Made by a program: the position numbers and the translations under genes. Shown one piece after another: positions 18,701 to 27,743 of a stretch of DNA of 64,000 bases. The stretch is from Rhodococcus sp. HNM0563 (lineage in GTDB: Bacteria > Actinomycetota > Actinomycetes > Mycobacteriales > Mycobacteriaceae). Location: positions 310,001 to 374,000 of the forward strand of contig NZ_JAASAF010000005.1 in the NCBI RefSeq assembly GCF_012726195.1, read 5' to 3'. The notes beneath the pieces were generated by a model. The model worked only from the letters and a program-made list of their open reading frames with translations, was not told the origin of the DNA and did no database searches. Each line of letters starts with the position of its first letter. Position 1 is the first letter of the stretch.

Positions 18701-19405
18701 CAGGCCAGGCCCGTTCCGGTGATCACCAGCCCCGAATGGTCCGGCAGCGAGACCGGTGGCCGGCGCTACGCTCCGTTCACCGTGAACATCGAGGAACTCA
18801 AACCGTTCCATACGCTCACCGGTCGCATGCACTTCTATCTGGATCACGACTGGATCGAAGAGGTCGGCGAGCAGTTACCGACCTACCGGCCGCCGCTGGA
18901 CATGTCGAGACTGTTCGGGGCGTCCACCATCGGGACGACGGACGGAGTCGGCCTGACGGTGCGGTATCTGACACCGCACTCCAAGTGGTCGATCCACTCC
19001 GAATACCAGGACAACCTGTTCATGCTGTCCCTGTCGCGTGGCGGACCGACGATGTGGATGAGCCCCGCCGATGCAGCGAAGATCTCGGTCCGGGACAACG
19101 ATTGGGTCGAGGCCGTCAACCGCAACGGGGTGGTGGTGTGTCGCGCGATCGTCTCGCACCGTATGCCCGAAGGAGTCGTGTACGTCTACCACGCCCAGGA
19201 ACGCACGATCGACGTTCCTCTGACCGAGACCACCGGCAAGCGCGGCGGTATCCACAACTCGATCACGAGGATTCTCATCAAACCGACACACATGGCAGGC
19301 GGTTACGCGCAGACGTCGTACGCCTTCAACTATCTCGGGCCCACCGGGAATCAACGCGACGAAGTGACGGTGGTCCGCCGCCGTAGCCAGGAGGTGACGT
19401 ACTGA
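15707..19405 (+). CDS. narG: Respiratory nitrate reductase alpha subunit
   Basis: A 1232-residue molybdo-bis-MGD catalytic subunit of membrane-bound nitrate reductase, facing the cytoplasm. Near the N-terminus THGVNCTGSCSWKIYVKDG carries the His and Cys ligands of the FS0 cluster, and EPRGCPRGAAFSWY follows. The molybdopterin domains and the C-terminal dinucleotide-binding domain (HSEYQDNLFMLSLSRGGP region) are in normal order. GTG start with AGGAGGA upstream, overlapping the narK stop. It reduces nitrate to nitrite with electrons from NarI via NarH. Confidence 0.97.
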   Translation: MTTEKTGTGGALEDLLVRSGRFFTPGTGSEDGRTVTRQGGREGDVFYRDRWSHDKVVRSTHGVNCTGSCSWKIYVKDGIITWETQETDYPSVGPDRPEYEPRGCPRGAAFSWYTYSPTRVRYPYARGVLVEMYREAKQRLGDPVLAWADIQNDPERRTRYHRARGKGGLVRVTWTEATEMIAAAHVHTIKEYGPDRIAGFSPIPAMSMVSFAAGSRFIELLGGVMTSFYDWYADLPVASPQVFGDQTDVPESGDWWDAAYLMMWGSNVPVTRTPDAHWMAEVRYRGTKVVSISPDYADNTKFADEWMPCAAGTDGALAMSMGHVLLNEFYVQQRVPFFVDYVRQYTDLPFLVKLEDRDGALVPGKNLTAADLGHEVENAAFKPVLLDGATDTVVAPNGSLGHRYGDDGVGKWNLDLGDLVPTLTVAPAGGAAGETASVHLPSFDSIDGRGESIERGVPVRKVGEHLVCTVFDLMLAQYGVNRPGLDLPGQWPSGYDDADSLYTPAWQESITGVSAEQAIRIAKEFARNAEESNGRSMIIMGAGICQWFHGDATYRAVLALLLLTGSMGRNGGGWAHYVGQEKCRPVTGWSAMAMGTDWSRPPRQMAGTSYWYVHTDQWRYDGYRADALASPLGRGRFRDKHTMDVMASAVAMGWTPFYPQFDRNSLDVADEARAAGKEIPAYIAEQLASGDLGLSVTDPDNPKNWPRVLSVWRSNLLGSSSKGNEYFLQHLLGTDSNLQGDSTTDGLRPGEVTWTDAVPEGKLDMLMSIDFRMTSTTLFSDVVLPAATWYEKGDLSSTDMHPYIHAFSPAIDPPWETRSDYEAFGAIAKAFSAQARTHLGTRTDVVMGTLQHDTPGAMAFPSGTENDWRKTGEVPVPGKTMGPLVVVERDYAAVADKWSTLGPLVDELGLTTKGVTTHPTEEVAELAAKFGVMNTGAGAGRPAITTAERMADVILSLSGTSNGRLAVEGFRELEKRTGRRLVHLAEGSEERRITYADTQARPVPVITSPEWSGSETGGRRYAPFTVNIEELKPFHTLTGRMHFYLDHDWIEEVGEQLPTYRPPLDMSRLFGASTIGTTDGVGLTVRYLTPHSKWSIHSEYQDNLFMLSLSRGGPTMWMSPADAAKISVRDNDWVEAVNRNGVVVCRAIVSHRMPEGVVYVYHAQERTIDVPLTETTGKRGGIHNSITRILIKPTHMAGGYAQTSYAFNYLGPTGNQRDEVTVVRRRSQEVTY

Positions 19406-21078
19406 TGAAGGTCATGGCGCAAATGGCGATGGTGATGAACCTCGACAAGTGCATCGGGTGCCACACCTGTTCGGTTACCTGCAAGCAGGCGTGGACAAAT
19501 CGGTCGGGCACCGAGTACGTGTGGTTCAACAACGTCGAAACCCGTCCTGGACAAGGGTATCCGCGCAGGTACGAGGATCAGGAGAAGTGGCGGGGCGGTT
19601 GGGTCCGCGACAAGAAGGGCCGACTGCGCCTACGCGACGGCGGGCGCCTCCACAAGCTCGGCCGCATCTTCTCCAACCCGAAGATGCCGTCGATCGACGA
19701 CTACTACGAGCCGTGGACCTACGACTACGAGAACCTCACCACCGCGCCCCTGGGCAACGACATCCCTGTGGCGGCCCCGCGCAGCCTCATCAGCGGCAAA
19801 CCGATGAAGGTGGAGTGGTCGGCGAACTGGGACGACGACCTCGGGGGTTCCCCCGAGATCGTGCCGCAGGACCCGATCCTGCAGAAAGTCAACGAGGAGG
19901 TCAGACTTCAGCTCGAAGAGACCTTCATGTTCTATCTCCCGCGAATCTGCGAGCACTGCCTGAACCCGTCGTGCGTGGCGTCCTGCCCGTCGGGTGCCAT
20001 CTACAAGCGCAGCGAAGACGGGATCGTGCTCGTCGACCAGGACCGCTGCCGCGGCTGGCGGATGTGTGTGTCGGGCTGCCCGTACAAGAAGGTGTATTTC
20101 AACCACAAGACCGGCAAGGCCGAGAAGTGCACATTCTGTTACCCGCGGATCGAGGTCGGGTTGCCGACGGTCTGCGCGGAGACCTGCGTCGGCCGGCTCC
20201 GATACATCGGTCTGGTGCTCTACGACGTCGACAAGGTGCTCGAAGCCGCATCCGTCCCGGACGACAAGGATCTGTACGAGGCGCAACGGCAGCTCATCCT
20301 CGACCCGAACGATCCGGAAGTCATTGCCGGTGCACGGGCCGAAGGGATCTCCGACGAGTGGATCACGGCAGCGCAACGGTCGCCGATCCACGCGCTGATC
20401 AACAAGTACAAGGTGGCGTTGCCGCTGCATCCGGAATACCGGACCATGCCGATGGTCTGGTACATCCCGCCGCTTTCGCCGGTCGTCGACGCGGTCAGCC
20501 GTGACGGCCATGACGGTGAGGATCTCGGAAATCTCTTCGGGGCACTCGAATCGCTGAGGATCCCGGTCCGATACCTCGCGGAGCTGTTCACAGCGGGCGA
20601 CACCGACGTGGTCGAGGGTGTGTTGCATCGGCTCTCGGCGATGCGCTCGTACATGCGCGACGTCAACCTCGGACGCGACACCCAACCTCACATCCCGCAG
20701 GCGGTGGGCATGACCGAGGAAGAGATCTACGAGATGTACCGGTTGCTTGCGCTCGCCAAGTACGACGAGCGGTACGTCATTCCGACCGCGTATGCGGCTG
20801 AGGGGCACAAGCTCGAGGAGACCGCCACAGACTGCTCGTTGTCGTTCGACGGCGGACCGGGTATGTACGAATCGGGGCCGTTCGGTGAGTCCAGCGGGGG
20901 GCCGGTACCGGTCGCCGTCGAGACCTTTCACGCGCTGAAGCAACGACAGACAACGGAGGGTATGGCCGCGAACGCGAGCCATCCGTCGCGAGTGAACCTA
21001 CTCAATTGGGACGGCAAGGGCGTGCCCGCGGGCATTTTCCCGGATCAGCACCGCGACGAAACAGAGGAGAACCGATGA
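19405..21078 (+). CDS. narH: Respiratory nitrate reductase beta subunit
   Basis: A 557-residue iron-sulfur electron-transfer subunit. Cysteine groups are in the expected order: CIGCHTCSVTCKQAW (residues ~16-30), CEHCLNPSCVASCPSGAIY (~184), CRGWRMCVSGCPYKK (~215) and CTFCYPRIEVGLPTVCAETC (~244). The Trp replacing one Cys in CRGWRMC is the NarH hallmark of the 3Fe-4S cluster. The start shares a base with the narG stop (TGATG). It binds NarG in the cytoplasm and takes electrons from NarI. Confidence 0.97.
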   Translation: MKVMAQMAMVMNLDKCIGCHTCSVTCKQAWTNRSGTEYVWFNNVETRPGQGYPRRYEDQEKWRGGWVRDKKGRLRLRDGGRLHKLGRIFSNPKMPSIDDYYEPWTYDYENLTTAPLGNDIPVAAPRSLISGKPMKVEWSANWDDDLGGSPEIVPQDPILQKVNEEVRLQLEETFMFYLPRICEHCLNPSCVASCPSGAIYKRSEDGIVLVDQDRCRGWRMCVSGCPYKKVYFNHKTGKAEKCTFCYPRIEVGLPTVCAETCVGRLRYIGLVLYDVDKVLEAASVPDDKDLYEAQRQLILDPNDPEVIAGARAEGISDEWITAAQRSPIHALINKYKVALPLHPEYRTMPMVWYIPPLSPVVDAVSRDGHDGEDLGNLFGALESLRIPVRYLAELFTAGDTDVVEGVLHRLSAMRSYMRDVNLGRDTQPHIPQAVGMTEEEIYEMYRLLALAKYDERYVIPTAYAAEGHKLEETATDCSLSFDGGPGMYESGPFGESSGGPVPVAVETFHALKQRQTTEGMAANASHPSRVNLLNWDGKGVPAGIFPDQHRDETEENR

Positions 21079-21767
21079 AACTGCTGCGCCGCTCTGCGCG
21101 ACGAGACTCGGCGGCGATTCGGTTGCAGCATCGGGCGATCCGGCAGGCAGCGTCGTTGTTGCTCGCCTATCCGGACGAGCGGACGCCTGGCCGCCTCGTG
21201 ACCGTCGGCGCCCTGCTCGACCACATTACCGGGCCCGAACGCGACGCCCTGGACCGTACGGCGTCGTATCTTCACGCGACAGATCCCCTCGTGGTGGCAC
21301 GCGATTACGTCGAGACGTTCGATATGCGCCGCCGGTCGACGCTGTATCTGACCTACTGGACCGGAGGCGACACACGGAACCGAGGCGCGGAGATCCACGC
21401 CTTCGCGCGTGCTTACCGTGGCGCGGGAGTCGAGCCACCCGTCGGGGAGGCCCCCGACCACCTACCTGTGGTGCTCGAGTTCGCGGCGACGGTGGATCCC
21501 GAGATGGGGGAGCAGTTGCTCGCGGCGCACAGAGCGCCGCTGGATGTGCTGCACACCGCGCTCGTCGAATGCGGATCGCCGTACGCCGACACCCTGACCG
21601 CGGTGTGTGCGACGCTGCCTCCCGTTACAGATCAGGAGGTGCAGCGAGCCCGTCACCTGGCAGAGGCAGGGCCCCCGGCAGAGGCGATCGGTTTAGAACC
21701 GTTCACTCTCACAGTGCCGCCGCGACGCGACGGTAGTCCAGCTCGAGAAGGAGATCGACCGGCATGA
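21075..21767 (+). CDS. narJ: Nitrate reductase maturation chaperone NarJ
   Basis: A 230-residue TorD/NarJ-family chaperone that assists insertion of the molybdenum cofactor into NarG before membrane attachment; it is not part of the final enzyme. The family phrases ASLLLAYPDE near residue 30, YVETFDMRRRSTLYLTYW near residue 80 and DHLPVVLEFAA near residue 130 are visible. The ATG at 21075 overlaps the narH stop (ATGA), and the narI start overlaps its own stop. Confidence 0.95.
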   Translation: MKLLRRSARRDSAAIRLQHRAIRQAASLLLAYPDERTPGRLVTVGALLDHITGPERDALDRTASYLHATDPLVVARDYVETFDMRRRSTLYLTYWTGGDTRNRGAEIHAFARAYRGAGVEPPVGEAPDHLPVVLEFAATVDPEMGEQLLAAHRAPLDVLHTALVECGSPYADTLTAVCATLPPVTDQEVQRARHLAEAGPPAEAIGLEPFTLTVPPRRDGSPAREGDRPA

Positions 21768-22495
21768 GCGCGGGCGAGATTTTCTGGGACATCGTGCCGT
21801 ACGTGGCCCTGGCCATGATCGTCGTCGGCACGTGGTGGCGATACCGATACGACAAGTTCGGGTGGACCACCCGATCGTCACAGCTGTACGAGAGTCGGTT
21901 GTTGCGGATCGGCAGTCCGCTGTTCCACTTCGGCATGCTCGTGGTGATCCTCGGACACGTGATCGGGCTGCTGATCCCGGAGTCCTGGACGGAAGCCGTC
22001 GGTATCAGCGAGCACATGTACCACTGGGGCGCCGCGATTCCGGGGATCATCGCGGGTGTCGCGACGCTGATCGGCGTGGCCCTACTGGTCTACCGGCGGC
22101 GCACCAGAGGTCCCGTCTTCAGCGCGACCACCCTCAACGACAAGGTCATGTATCTGGTGTTGGTTGCCGCGATCGTCGCAGGGCTGGCCACGACGATGAT
22201 CGGCGCGTTCGAAGGCAACGAGGCGCACAATTACCGCGAGACGGTGTCTCCGTGGTTCCGGTCGATCTGGATACTGCAGCCCCGGGGCGACCTGATGGCA
22301 GAAGCACCGCTCTCGTTCCACATCCACGTGATGATTGCGCTGGTGTTGTTCGCCATCTGGCCGTTCACGCGACTCGTCCACGCCTTCAGCGCGCCCTTCG
22401 CGTATCTGTTCCGCCCCTACATCGTTTACCGCGGGCGTGACGACGCGTCGAAGGACCAGCTGGTCGGATCCCAGCCTCGACGTCGAGGCTGGTGA
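21764..22495 (+). CDS. narI: Respiratory nitrate reductase gamma subunit (cytochrome b)
   Basis: A 243-residue membrane protein with five hydrophobic segments. It holds two b hemes and oxidises menaquinol. Likely heme-ligand histidines are in FHFGMLVVILGHVIGLLIP (segment 2), EHMYHWG, PLSFHIHVMIALVLFAIWPF and FTRLVHAFSAP. It anchors NarGH to the inner face of the membrane. The ATG at 21764 overlaps the narJ stop (ATGA). It is the last gene of the operon; 127 nt without a clear gene separate it from pepR. Confidence 0.95.
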   Translation: MSAGEIFWDIVPYVALAMIVVGTWWRYRYDKFGWTTRSSQLYESRLLRIGSPLFHFGMLVVILGHVIGLLIPESWTEAVGISEHMYHWGAAIPGIIAGVATLIGVALLVYRRRTRGPVFSATTLNDKVMYLVLVAAIVAGLATTMIGAFEGNEAHNYRETVSPWFRSIWILQPRGDLMAEAPLSFHIHVMIALVLFAIWPFTRLVHAFSAPFAYLFRPYIVYRGRDDASKDQLVGSQPRRRGW

Positions 22496-22622
22496 CGAGA
22501 ACGCAGCAGTGATCGTCGACGGCAGCACAGCGGTACTCGCGTGTAGTGTGTGGTGTTCCGTGCCTTGAACACAGCTCGCACCACAGGCGAATCACCGACA
22601 GCGCAGGACCGTAGAACAACCC

Positions 22623-23957
22623 ATGGCCACAACCTTCGATTCTCTTTCAGTCGACACCCCGCCGGCTACCGCGGACACCGGCGTACGGCGCACTGTTCTG
22701 CCGGGCGGCGTGCGAGTCGTCACCGAACACGTGCCCGGTGTGCGATCGGCGGCAGTGGGCGTGTGGGTGGGTGTCGGCTCCCGCGACGAGCAACCCTCGG
22801 TTGCGGGAGCTGCTCATTTTCTCGAGCACCTGCTGTTCAAGGCGACCCCCACGCGCACAGCCCTCGACATCGCCGAACTCGTCGACGGGATCGGTGGCGA
22901 GCTCAACGCATTCACCAGCAAGGAACACACCTGCTTCTACGCGCACGTACTCGACGACGATCTGCCGATCGCGGTCGATGTCGTCGCGGACGTGGTGTTG
23001 CGCGGTAAGTGCCGCAGCGTCGACGTCGATGTCGAGCGTCAGGTGGTGCTCGAGGAGATCGCCATCCGCGACGACGACCCCGAGGATCTGCTGGGCGATG
23101 CTCTGTTGACTGCGCTATACGGTGATCATCCCGTGGGCCGTCCGATCATCGGTTCGCCGGAATCGATCGAATCGATGACCCGCAACCAGTTGCACTCGTT
23201 CCATGTGCGCCGCTACACGCCGCAGCGGATGGTGGTCGCGGTGGCGGGCAACGTCGATCATGCACACACGGTCGAGCTCGTCCGCAGGGCATTTGCAGGC
23301 CATCTCGATGAGTCCGCCCAGGCGGCACCGCGTCGCGAAGGGACATTGCGGTTGCGCACCGCACCCACTTTGAGCATCACCGATCAGGACAACGAGCAGG
23401 CGCACTTGAGCCTCGGCGTCCGCGCATTCGGCAGACACGATCCTCGACGTTGGGCGCTGTCGGTCCTCAACACTGCGGTCGGAGGAGGCCTGAGCTCACG
23501 GTTGTTCCAGGAGGTGCGGGAGAAGCGAGGGCTCGCGTACTCGGTGTACTCGGGTGTCGACACGTTCGCCGACACGGGTGCCTTCTCGACATATGTCGGG
23601 TGCCAGCCCGAGAATCTCGGCGACGTCGCCTCGGTGGTGCGTGAAGTCCTCACCGAGGTTGCCGAGCACGGCATCACCGACGCGGAGTGTGCGCGCGCGA
23701 AAGGGTCACTGCGGGGCGGACTCGTACTCGGACTCGAGGACACCGGCGCCAGGATGCATCGGATCGGACGTAGCGAACTGAGCTATGGGCGGCATTGGGG
23801 GATCACCGAGACTCTGGAGCGCATCGCCACCGTCAGCACCGAGCAGGTGCGTGAGGTCGCCGGTGAAGTGCTCCGGCGTCCCTACGCGGCGGCGGTCGTG
23901 GGGCCCTATCGGCGACCACGCGACCTCCCGGCGTCCGTGCGCAGTGTCGTGGCCTGA
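22623..23957 (+). CDS. pepR: M16-family zinc metalloprotease (PepR)
   Basis: A 444-residue peptidase with the inverted zinc motif HFLEH at residues 65-69 and a downstream Glu in VVLEEIAIRDDDPEDLLGD that completes the site. The second, inactive M16 domain shows the R/Y signature in GGLSSRLFQEVREKRGLAYSVYS, here in short parts. M. tuberculosis has the same gene (Rv2782c) immediately after pnp; here the nar operon lies between. Substrates are unknown for this branch; a cytosolic processing role is usual. Confidence 0.9.
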   Translation: MATTFDSLSVDTPPATADTGVRRTVLPGGVRVVTEHVPGVRSAAVGVWVGVGSRDEQPSVAGAAHFLEHLLFKATPTRTALDIAELVDGIGGELNAFTSKEHTCFYAHVLDDDLPIAVDVVADVVLRGKCRSVDVDVERQVVLEEIAIRDDDPEDLLGDALLTALYGDHPVGRPIIGSPESIESMTRNQLHSFHVRRYTPQRMVVAVAGNVDHAHTVELVRRAFAGHLDESAQAAPRREGTLRLRTAPTLSITDQDNEQAHLSLGVRAFGRHDPRRWALSVLNTAVGGGLSSRLFQEVREKRGLAYSVYSGVDTFADTGAFSTYVGCQPENLGDVASVVREVLTEVAEHGITDAECARAKGSLRGGLVLGLEDTGARMHRIGRSELSYGRHWGITETLERIATVSTEQVREVAGEVLRRPYAAAVVGPYRRPRDLPASVRSVVA

Positions 23958-24003
23958 GCTCGCGACTCATCCCGCCATCCCGACGATCGTGCCGGTTGCG
24001 TAG

Positions 24004-25289
<1,286 letters not shown>

Positions 25290-25311
25290 CGGACCGCCGT
25301 AGTCTGCGGGC

Positions 25312-25593
25312 ATGACCGAAGAGAATTCTCGCACCCTGCTCGTGGTCCACCACACCCCGTCGCCGTTCATGCAGGCCATGTTCGAAGCAGTGCTGGCGGG
25401 CGCGACCGACCCCGAGATCGAAGGTGTGACCGTGATCCGACGGCCTGCGCTCACCGTCTCGCCGATCGACATGCTCGAAGCGGACGGTTATCTGCTCGGC
25501 ACACCCGCCAACCTGGGGTACATCAGCGGTGCACTCAAACATTTGAGTTGCGATAACCCCGCTATTAGATGTTCTTGGAGGTCAGCGGCATGA
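25312..25593 (+). pseudogene. 5' part of interrupted flavodoxin/NADPH-FMN-reductase-like gene
   Basis: Codons 1-76 of the host gene (starting MTEENSRTLLVVHHTPSP) reach the crossover core AAACA at 25537-25541. They then run in frame for 17 further codons of element sequence before TGA at 25591-25593. The missing 3' half lies at 39665-39907. Joining both halves at the core restores one frame of about 154 residues that matches the intact copy at 26114-26572 along its length. The protein class is a small flavodoxin-like fold (DGYLLGTPANLGYISGALKH); no FMN-binding phosphate loop is certain. The stop overlaps the next start as ATGA. Confidence 0.85.
25537..25541. other. Left attachment junction (attL core)
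   Basis: The AAACA core is shared with 39665-39669. Sequence to the left is host flavodoxin-like gene; to the right it is element. Joining the element ends at the core gives CAAAT-AAAC-ATTTG, a short inverted repeat centred on AA, as expected for a serine-integrase attP whose staggered cut exposes two bases. Confidence 0.75.
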
Positions 25594-26117
25594 AGGCTCC
25601 GAGCACGGTTACCGGATTGTGGGGTGAGGCGATTGTCGTTCGCGAGCTACGAAACCAGGGATGGCGCGTGGACTGGGATGGCGGGCTGACTCGTGGTCGT
25701 GACCTGAGAGCAGCGCGCGGCGAGCGGACAGTGCATGTGCAGGTCAAGACGACAACTTCTCATGATGGCCGCATTGCGTGGGCTGGCGATGGGGCACGCG
25801 CGCGTGATTGGTCGGCGTCGGTGGAGAGTGAGGGAGCCCAGGCGATCTACGCTCTGGTGTATCTGCCCGACGCCGCAGACGTGGATTTCGACCTCGAATC
25901 TGGAGTGATGACAGTCCAACTGCCCCGGAACCACAACCTCGCGTTCGTCCCAGCTGAACAGTTCGCAGATGACGTCGACTTAGCGAGGGCTGAGTATGGC
26001 TCGCGGTTACGGAAGGTTCGCGGTCGAAATGGCGAGGCCGTAGGTACACCGCTCTCACCGAATGGTCTGCGGTATCCAGTGTTCGCCTCCGACTACGACT
26101 TCGGTCGGGCGCTATGA
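25590..26117 (+). CDS. PD-(D/E)XK nuclease-like protein, first cargo gene
   Basis: A 175-residue protein. The stretch TVTGLWGEAIVVRELRNQGW, then GRDLRA, then VHVQVKTTT fits the PD-(D/E)XK fold: Glu in the first helix, Asp, and the Q-x-K strand, as in restriction-endonuclease-like and DUF4365-type proteins. The ATG at 25590 is chosen because GGAGG lies 8 nt upstream and it overlaps the stop of the truncated host gene (ATGA). Its own stop overlaps the replacement flavodoxin-like gene (ATGA). A DNA-cleaving role in defence or element maintenance is inferred; no methylase partner is present. Confidence 0.7.
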   Translation: MKAPSTVTGLWGEAIVVRELRNQGWRVDWDGGLTRGRDLRAARGERTVHVQVKTTTSHDGRIAWAGDGARARDWSASVESEGAQAIYALVYLPDAADVDFDLESGVMTVQLPRNHNLAFVPAEQFADDVDLARAEYGSRLRKVRGRNGEAVGTPLSPNGLRYPVFASDYDFGRAL

Positions 26118-26572
26118 AGCGCTTGCTGATCATCCACCACACGCCCTCGCCGCACTGCCAGGCGATGTTCGAGGCGGTGGTGAGCGGTGCGACCGACCCC
26201 GAGATCGAGGGCGTCGAGGTGGTACGCCGGGCGGCGTTGTCGGTGTCGACGAGCGACTTCCTCGACGCGGACGGCTACGTGCTGGGCAGCCCGGCGAACC
26301 TCGGGTCGATTTCAGGTGCTCTCAAGCACGCGTTCGATTGCTCGTACTACCAGATCCTCGACTCCACGCGGGGCCGTCCGTTCGGGCTGTTCCTGCACGG
26401 CAACGAGGGAACCGAGGGTGCGGAGAGCGCCGTCGACCGGATCACCGCCGGGCTCGGCTGGGAGAAGGCCACAGAGTACGTCATCGCGTCGAACAAGCCG
26501 GACAAGGCGGTGCTGGAGGCCTGCTGGGAGCTGGGCGCGACCGTCGCCGCCGGTCTGATGGAGGACGTGTAG
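26114..26572 (+). CDS. Intact element-borne copy of the interrupted flavodoxin-like gene
   Basis: A 152-residue protein (MKRLLIIHHTPSPHCQAM...), colinear with the two halves of the split host gene. By hand alignment about three quarters of positions are identical; GATDPEIEGV, ISGALKHAFD, LDSTRGRP, HGNEGTEGAE and LEACWELGATVAA are shared. The family is flavodoxin/NAD(P)H-FMN-reductase-like; the physiological role is unknown. It sits in the middle of a coupled operon (ATGA overlap upstream, 4-nt gap downstream). At the position matching the integration core it reads AAGCA (26324-26328), differing silently from AAACA. It probably replaces the host function lost on integration. Confidence 0.85.
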   Translation: MKRLLIIHHTPSPHCQAMFEAVVSGATDPEIEGVEVVRRAALSVSTSDFLDADGYVLGSPANLGSISGALKHAFDCSYYQILDSTRGRPFGLFLHGNEGTEGAESAVDRITAGLGWEKATEYVIASNKPDKAVLEACWELGATVAAGLMEDV

Positions 26573-26576
26573 ACGG

Positions 26577-27650
26577 ATGGCCAGTGGGAAAGATAGGTCT
26601 GGCGGTACGCGCCGCCCGCTTCGCTTCTCAGGAGTGAGCGAAGAAGCTCGCGAACTGCTCGACACTGAGGGTGAGTCAGGACGTTTCGAATTCAAGCGAG
26701 ACGCCGCATCCGTTAAGGCGACGGTCCTAGTTGCAGCAGCGAACTGGGTCGCCAGTGATCGTGCACGCGAGATGGTGACTCTGCTCGTCGGCGTTGATGA
26801 GGTTGAAGACGCCACCACGGGACTTGCGAGGGGGCAGATATGTGGCCTGCCTGACTTGCATCAGTCGATTGAGAGGATTCAGAACGTCGTCGGCGACACT
26901 CTGCCAACCCCCGTAGATGTGACGTTCATCGAAGAGGGCACCAAGACCGACACTCCGTTCCTTCGGCTTGAGATTCGTCCCACCTACGCCCCGCACTTCG
27001 ACTCCAGTGGTCGGAGGGTCACGCGCAACAACGCCTCCACGCGCCCGCTGTCGGACGAAGAGATGCTGGACATATATCTCAACCGCGAGTCGATCAAGTT
27101 CGAGGAGCGGTTCAGCGCGATAGTTGATGAAGTCACTCAGCGTGTCGTTGCACTATCAGCACAGCTCGAAGAAGTAGCAGACCGGATTGACCACGCGTCG
27201 AGTGCGGCTTGGGAGGCTGCGAGCAACGCCGACGAGTCGAGGACGCTCGCGGAGCGGTTGGATTACGACATGCAGTCTGTTCTCGAAAAGGTCGAGAACC
27301 CTATGCCCTCGAACGTCAGCTGCTTTTTCGAACTGCGCGAAAAGCGACAGACGGTTTGGCGTCGATATTCCTACGATGCGGCGCTGCGGCCCACGAAAGC
27401 GACGCCGAAACTTACCGCGAGGCTGAGAGCTGTTCTCGCCGAGCCGATTGACCCCGAGATCTGGGCCGCCAATCGGGCGGAGACAGAGCTGTGGGAAGAG
27501 GTTCTAACAGAGCGAGGTGACCGGGGCTCGATGGCTCAGTGGTCGAGGGCAGTTCGCAAGCGTGAGGAGTTCCAACTCGACATGGCACCTCAACTGGACG
27601 ACATCATCGGCCAACTGACAGGGGAAGCAGAGGACATCAGGAACGAATGA
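26577..27650 (+). CDS. Schlafen/AlbA_2-domain protein with C-terminal helical region
   Basis: A 357-residue protein. Residues about 30-155 resemble the AlbA_2 (Schlafen, divergent AAA-4) domain: GRFEFKRDAASVKATVLVAA with the conserved E-F-K, then VTLLVGVDEV and a TPFLRLEIRP strand. Residues about 180-230 (ERFSAIVDEVTQRVVALSAQ and on) look coiled-coil. The C-terminal third is charged and unrecognised. AlbA_2 proteins bind or cleave nucleic acids and occur in several phage-defence systems. It is third in the coupled cargo operon, 4 nt after the flavodoxin-like stop. A defence role is inferred. Confidence 0.7.
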   Translation: MASGKDRSGGTRRPLRFSGVSEEARELLDTEGESGRFEFKRDAASVKATVLVAAANWVASDRAREMVTLLVGVDEVEDATTGLARGQICGLPDLHQSIERIQNVVGDTLPTPVDVTFIEEGTKTDTPFLRLEIRPTYAPHFDSSGRRVTRNNASTRPLSDEEMLDIYLNRESIKFEERFSAIVDEVTQRVVALSAQLEEVADRIDHASSAAWEAASNADESRTLAERLDYDMQSVLEKVENPMPSNVSCFFELREKRQTVWRRYSYDAALRPTKATPKLTARLRAVLAEPIDPEIWAANRAETELWEEVLTERGDRGSMAQWSRAVRKREEFQLDMAPQLDDIIGQLTGEAEDIRNE

Positions 27651-27743
27651 GAGATACCCCGCGCAGTCCGTCGGTGCCTACGGGCTGACACCCTTGGCCC
27701 GTATCGTCGCCCGTGGGTGTCGAGGCCATCCATCGTCACGTTC

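Noticed and set aside
15626..18847. A 1073-codon open frame on the minus strand opposite narG
   Set aside because: narG on the plus strand has complete family motifs and coupled neighbours; long antisense frames are usual in high-GC genes. The antisense protein has no recognisable domain and an Arg/Val/His-rich composition.
25312..26572. Simple tandem duplication of the flavodoxin-like gene
   Set aside because: The first copy is only the 5' half; its 3' half lies 14 kb away and joins exactly at the core AAACA. The second copy is diverged and sits inside element genes.
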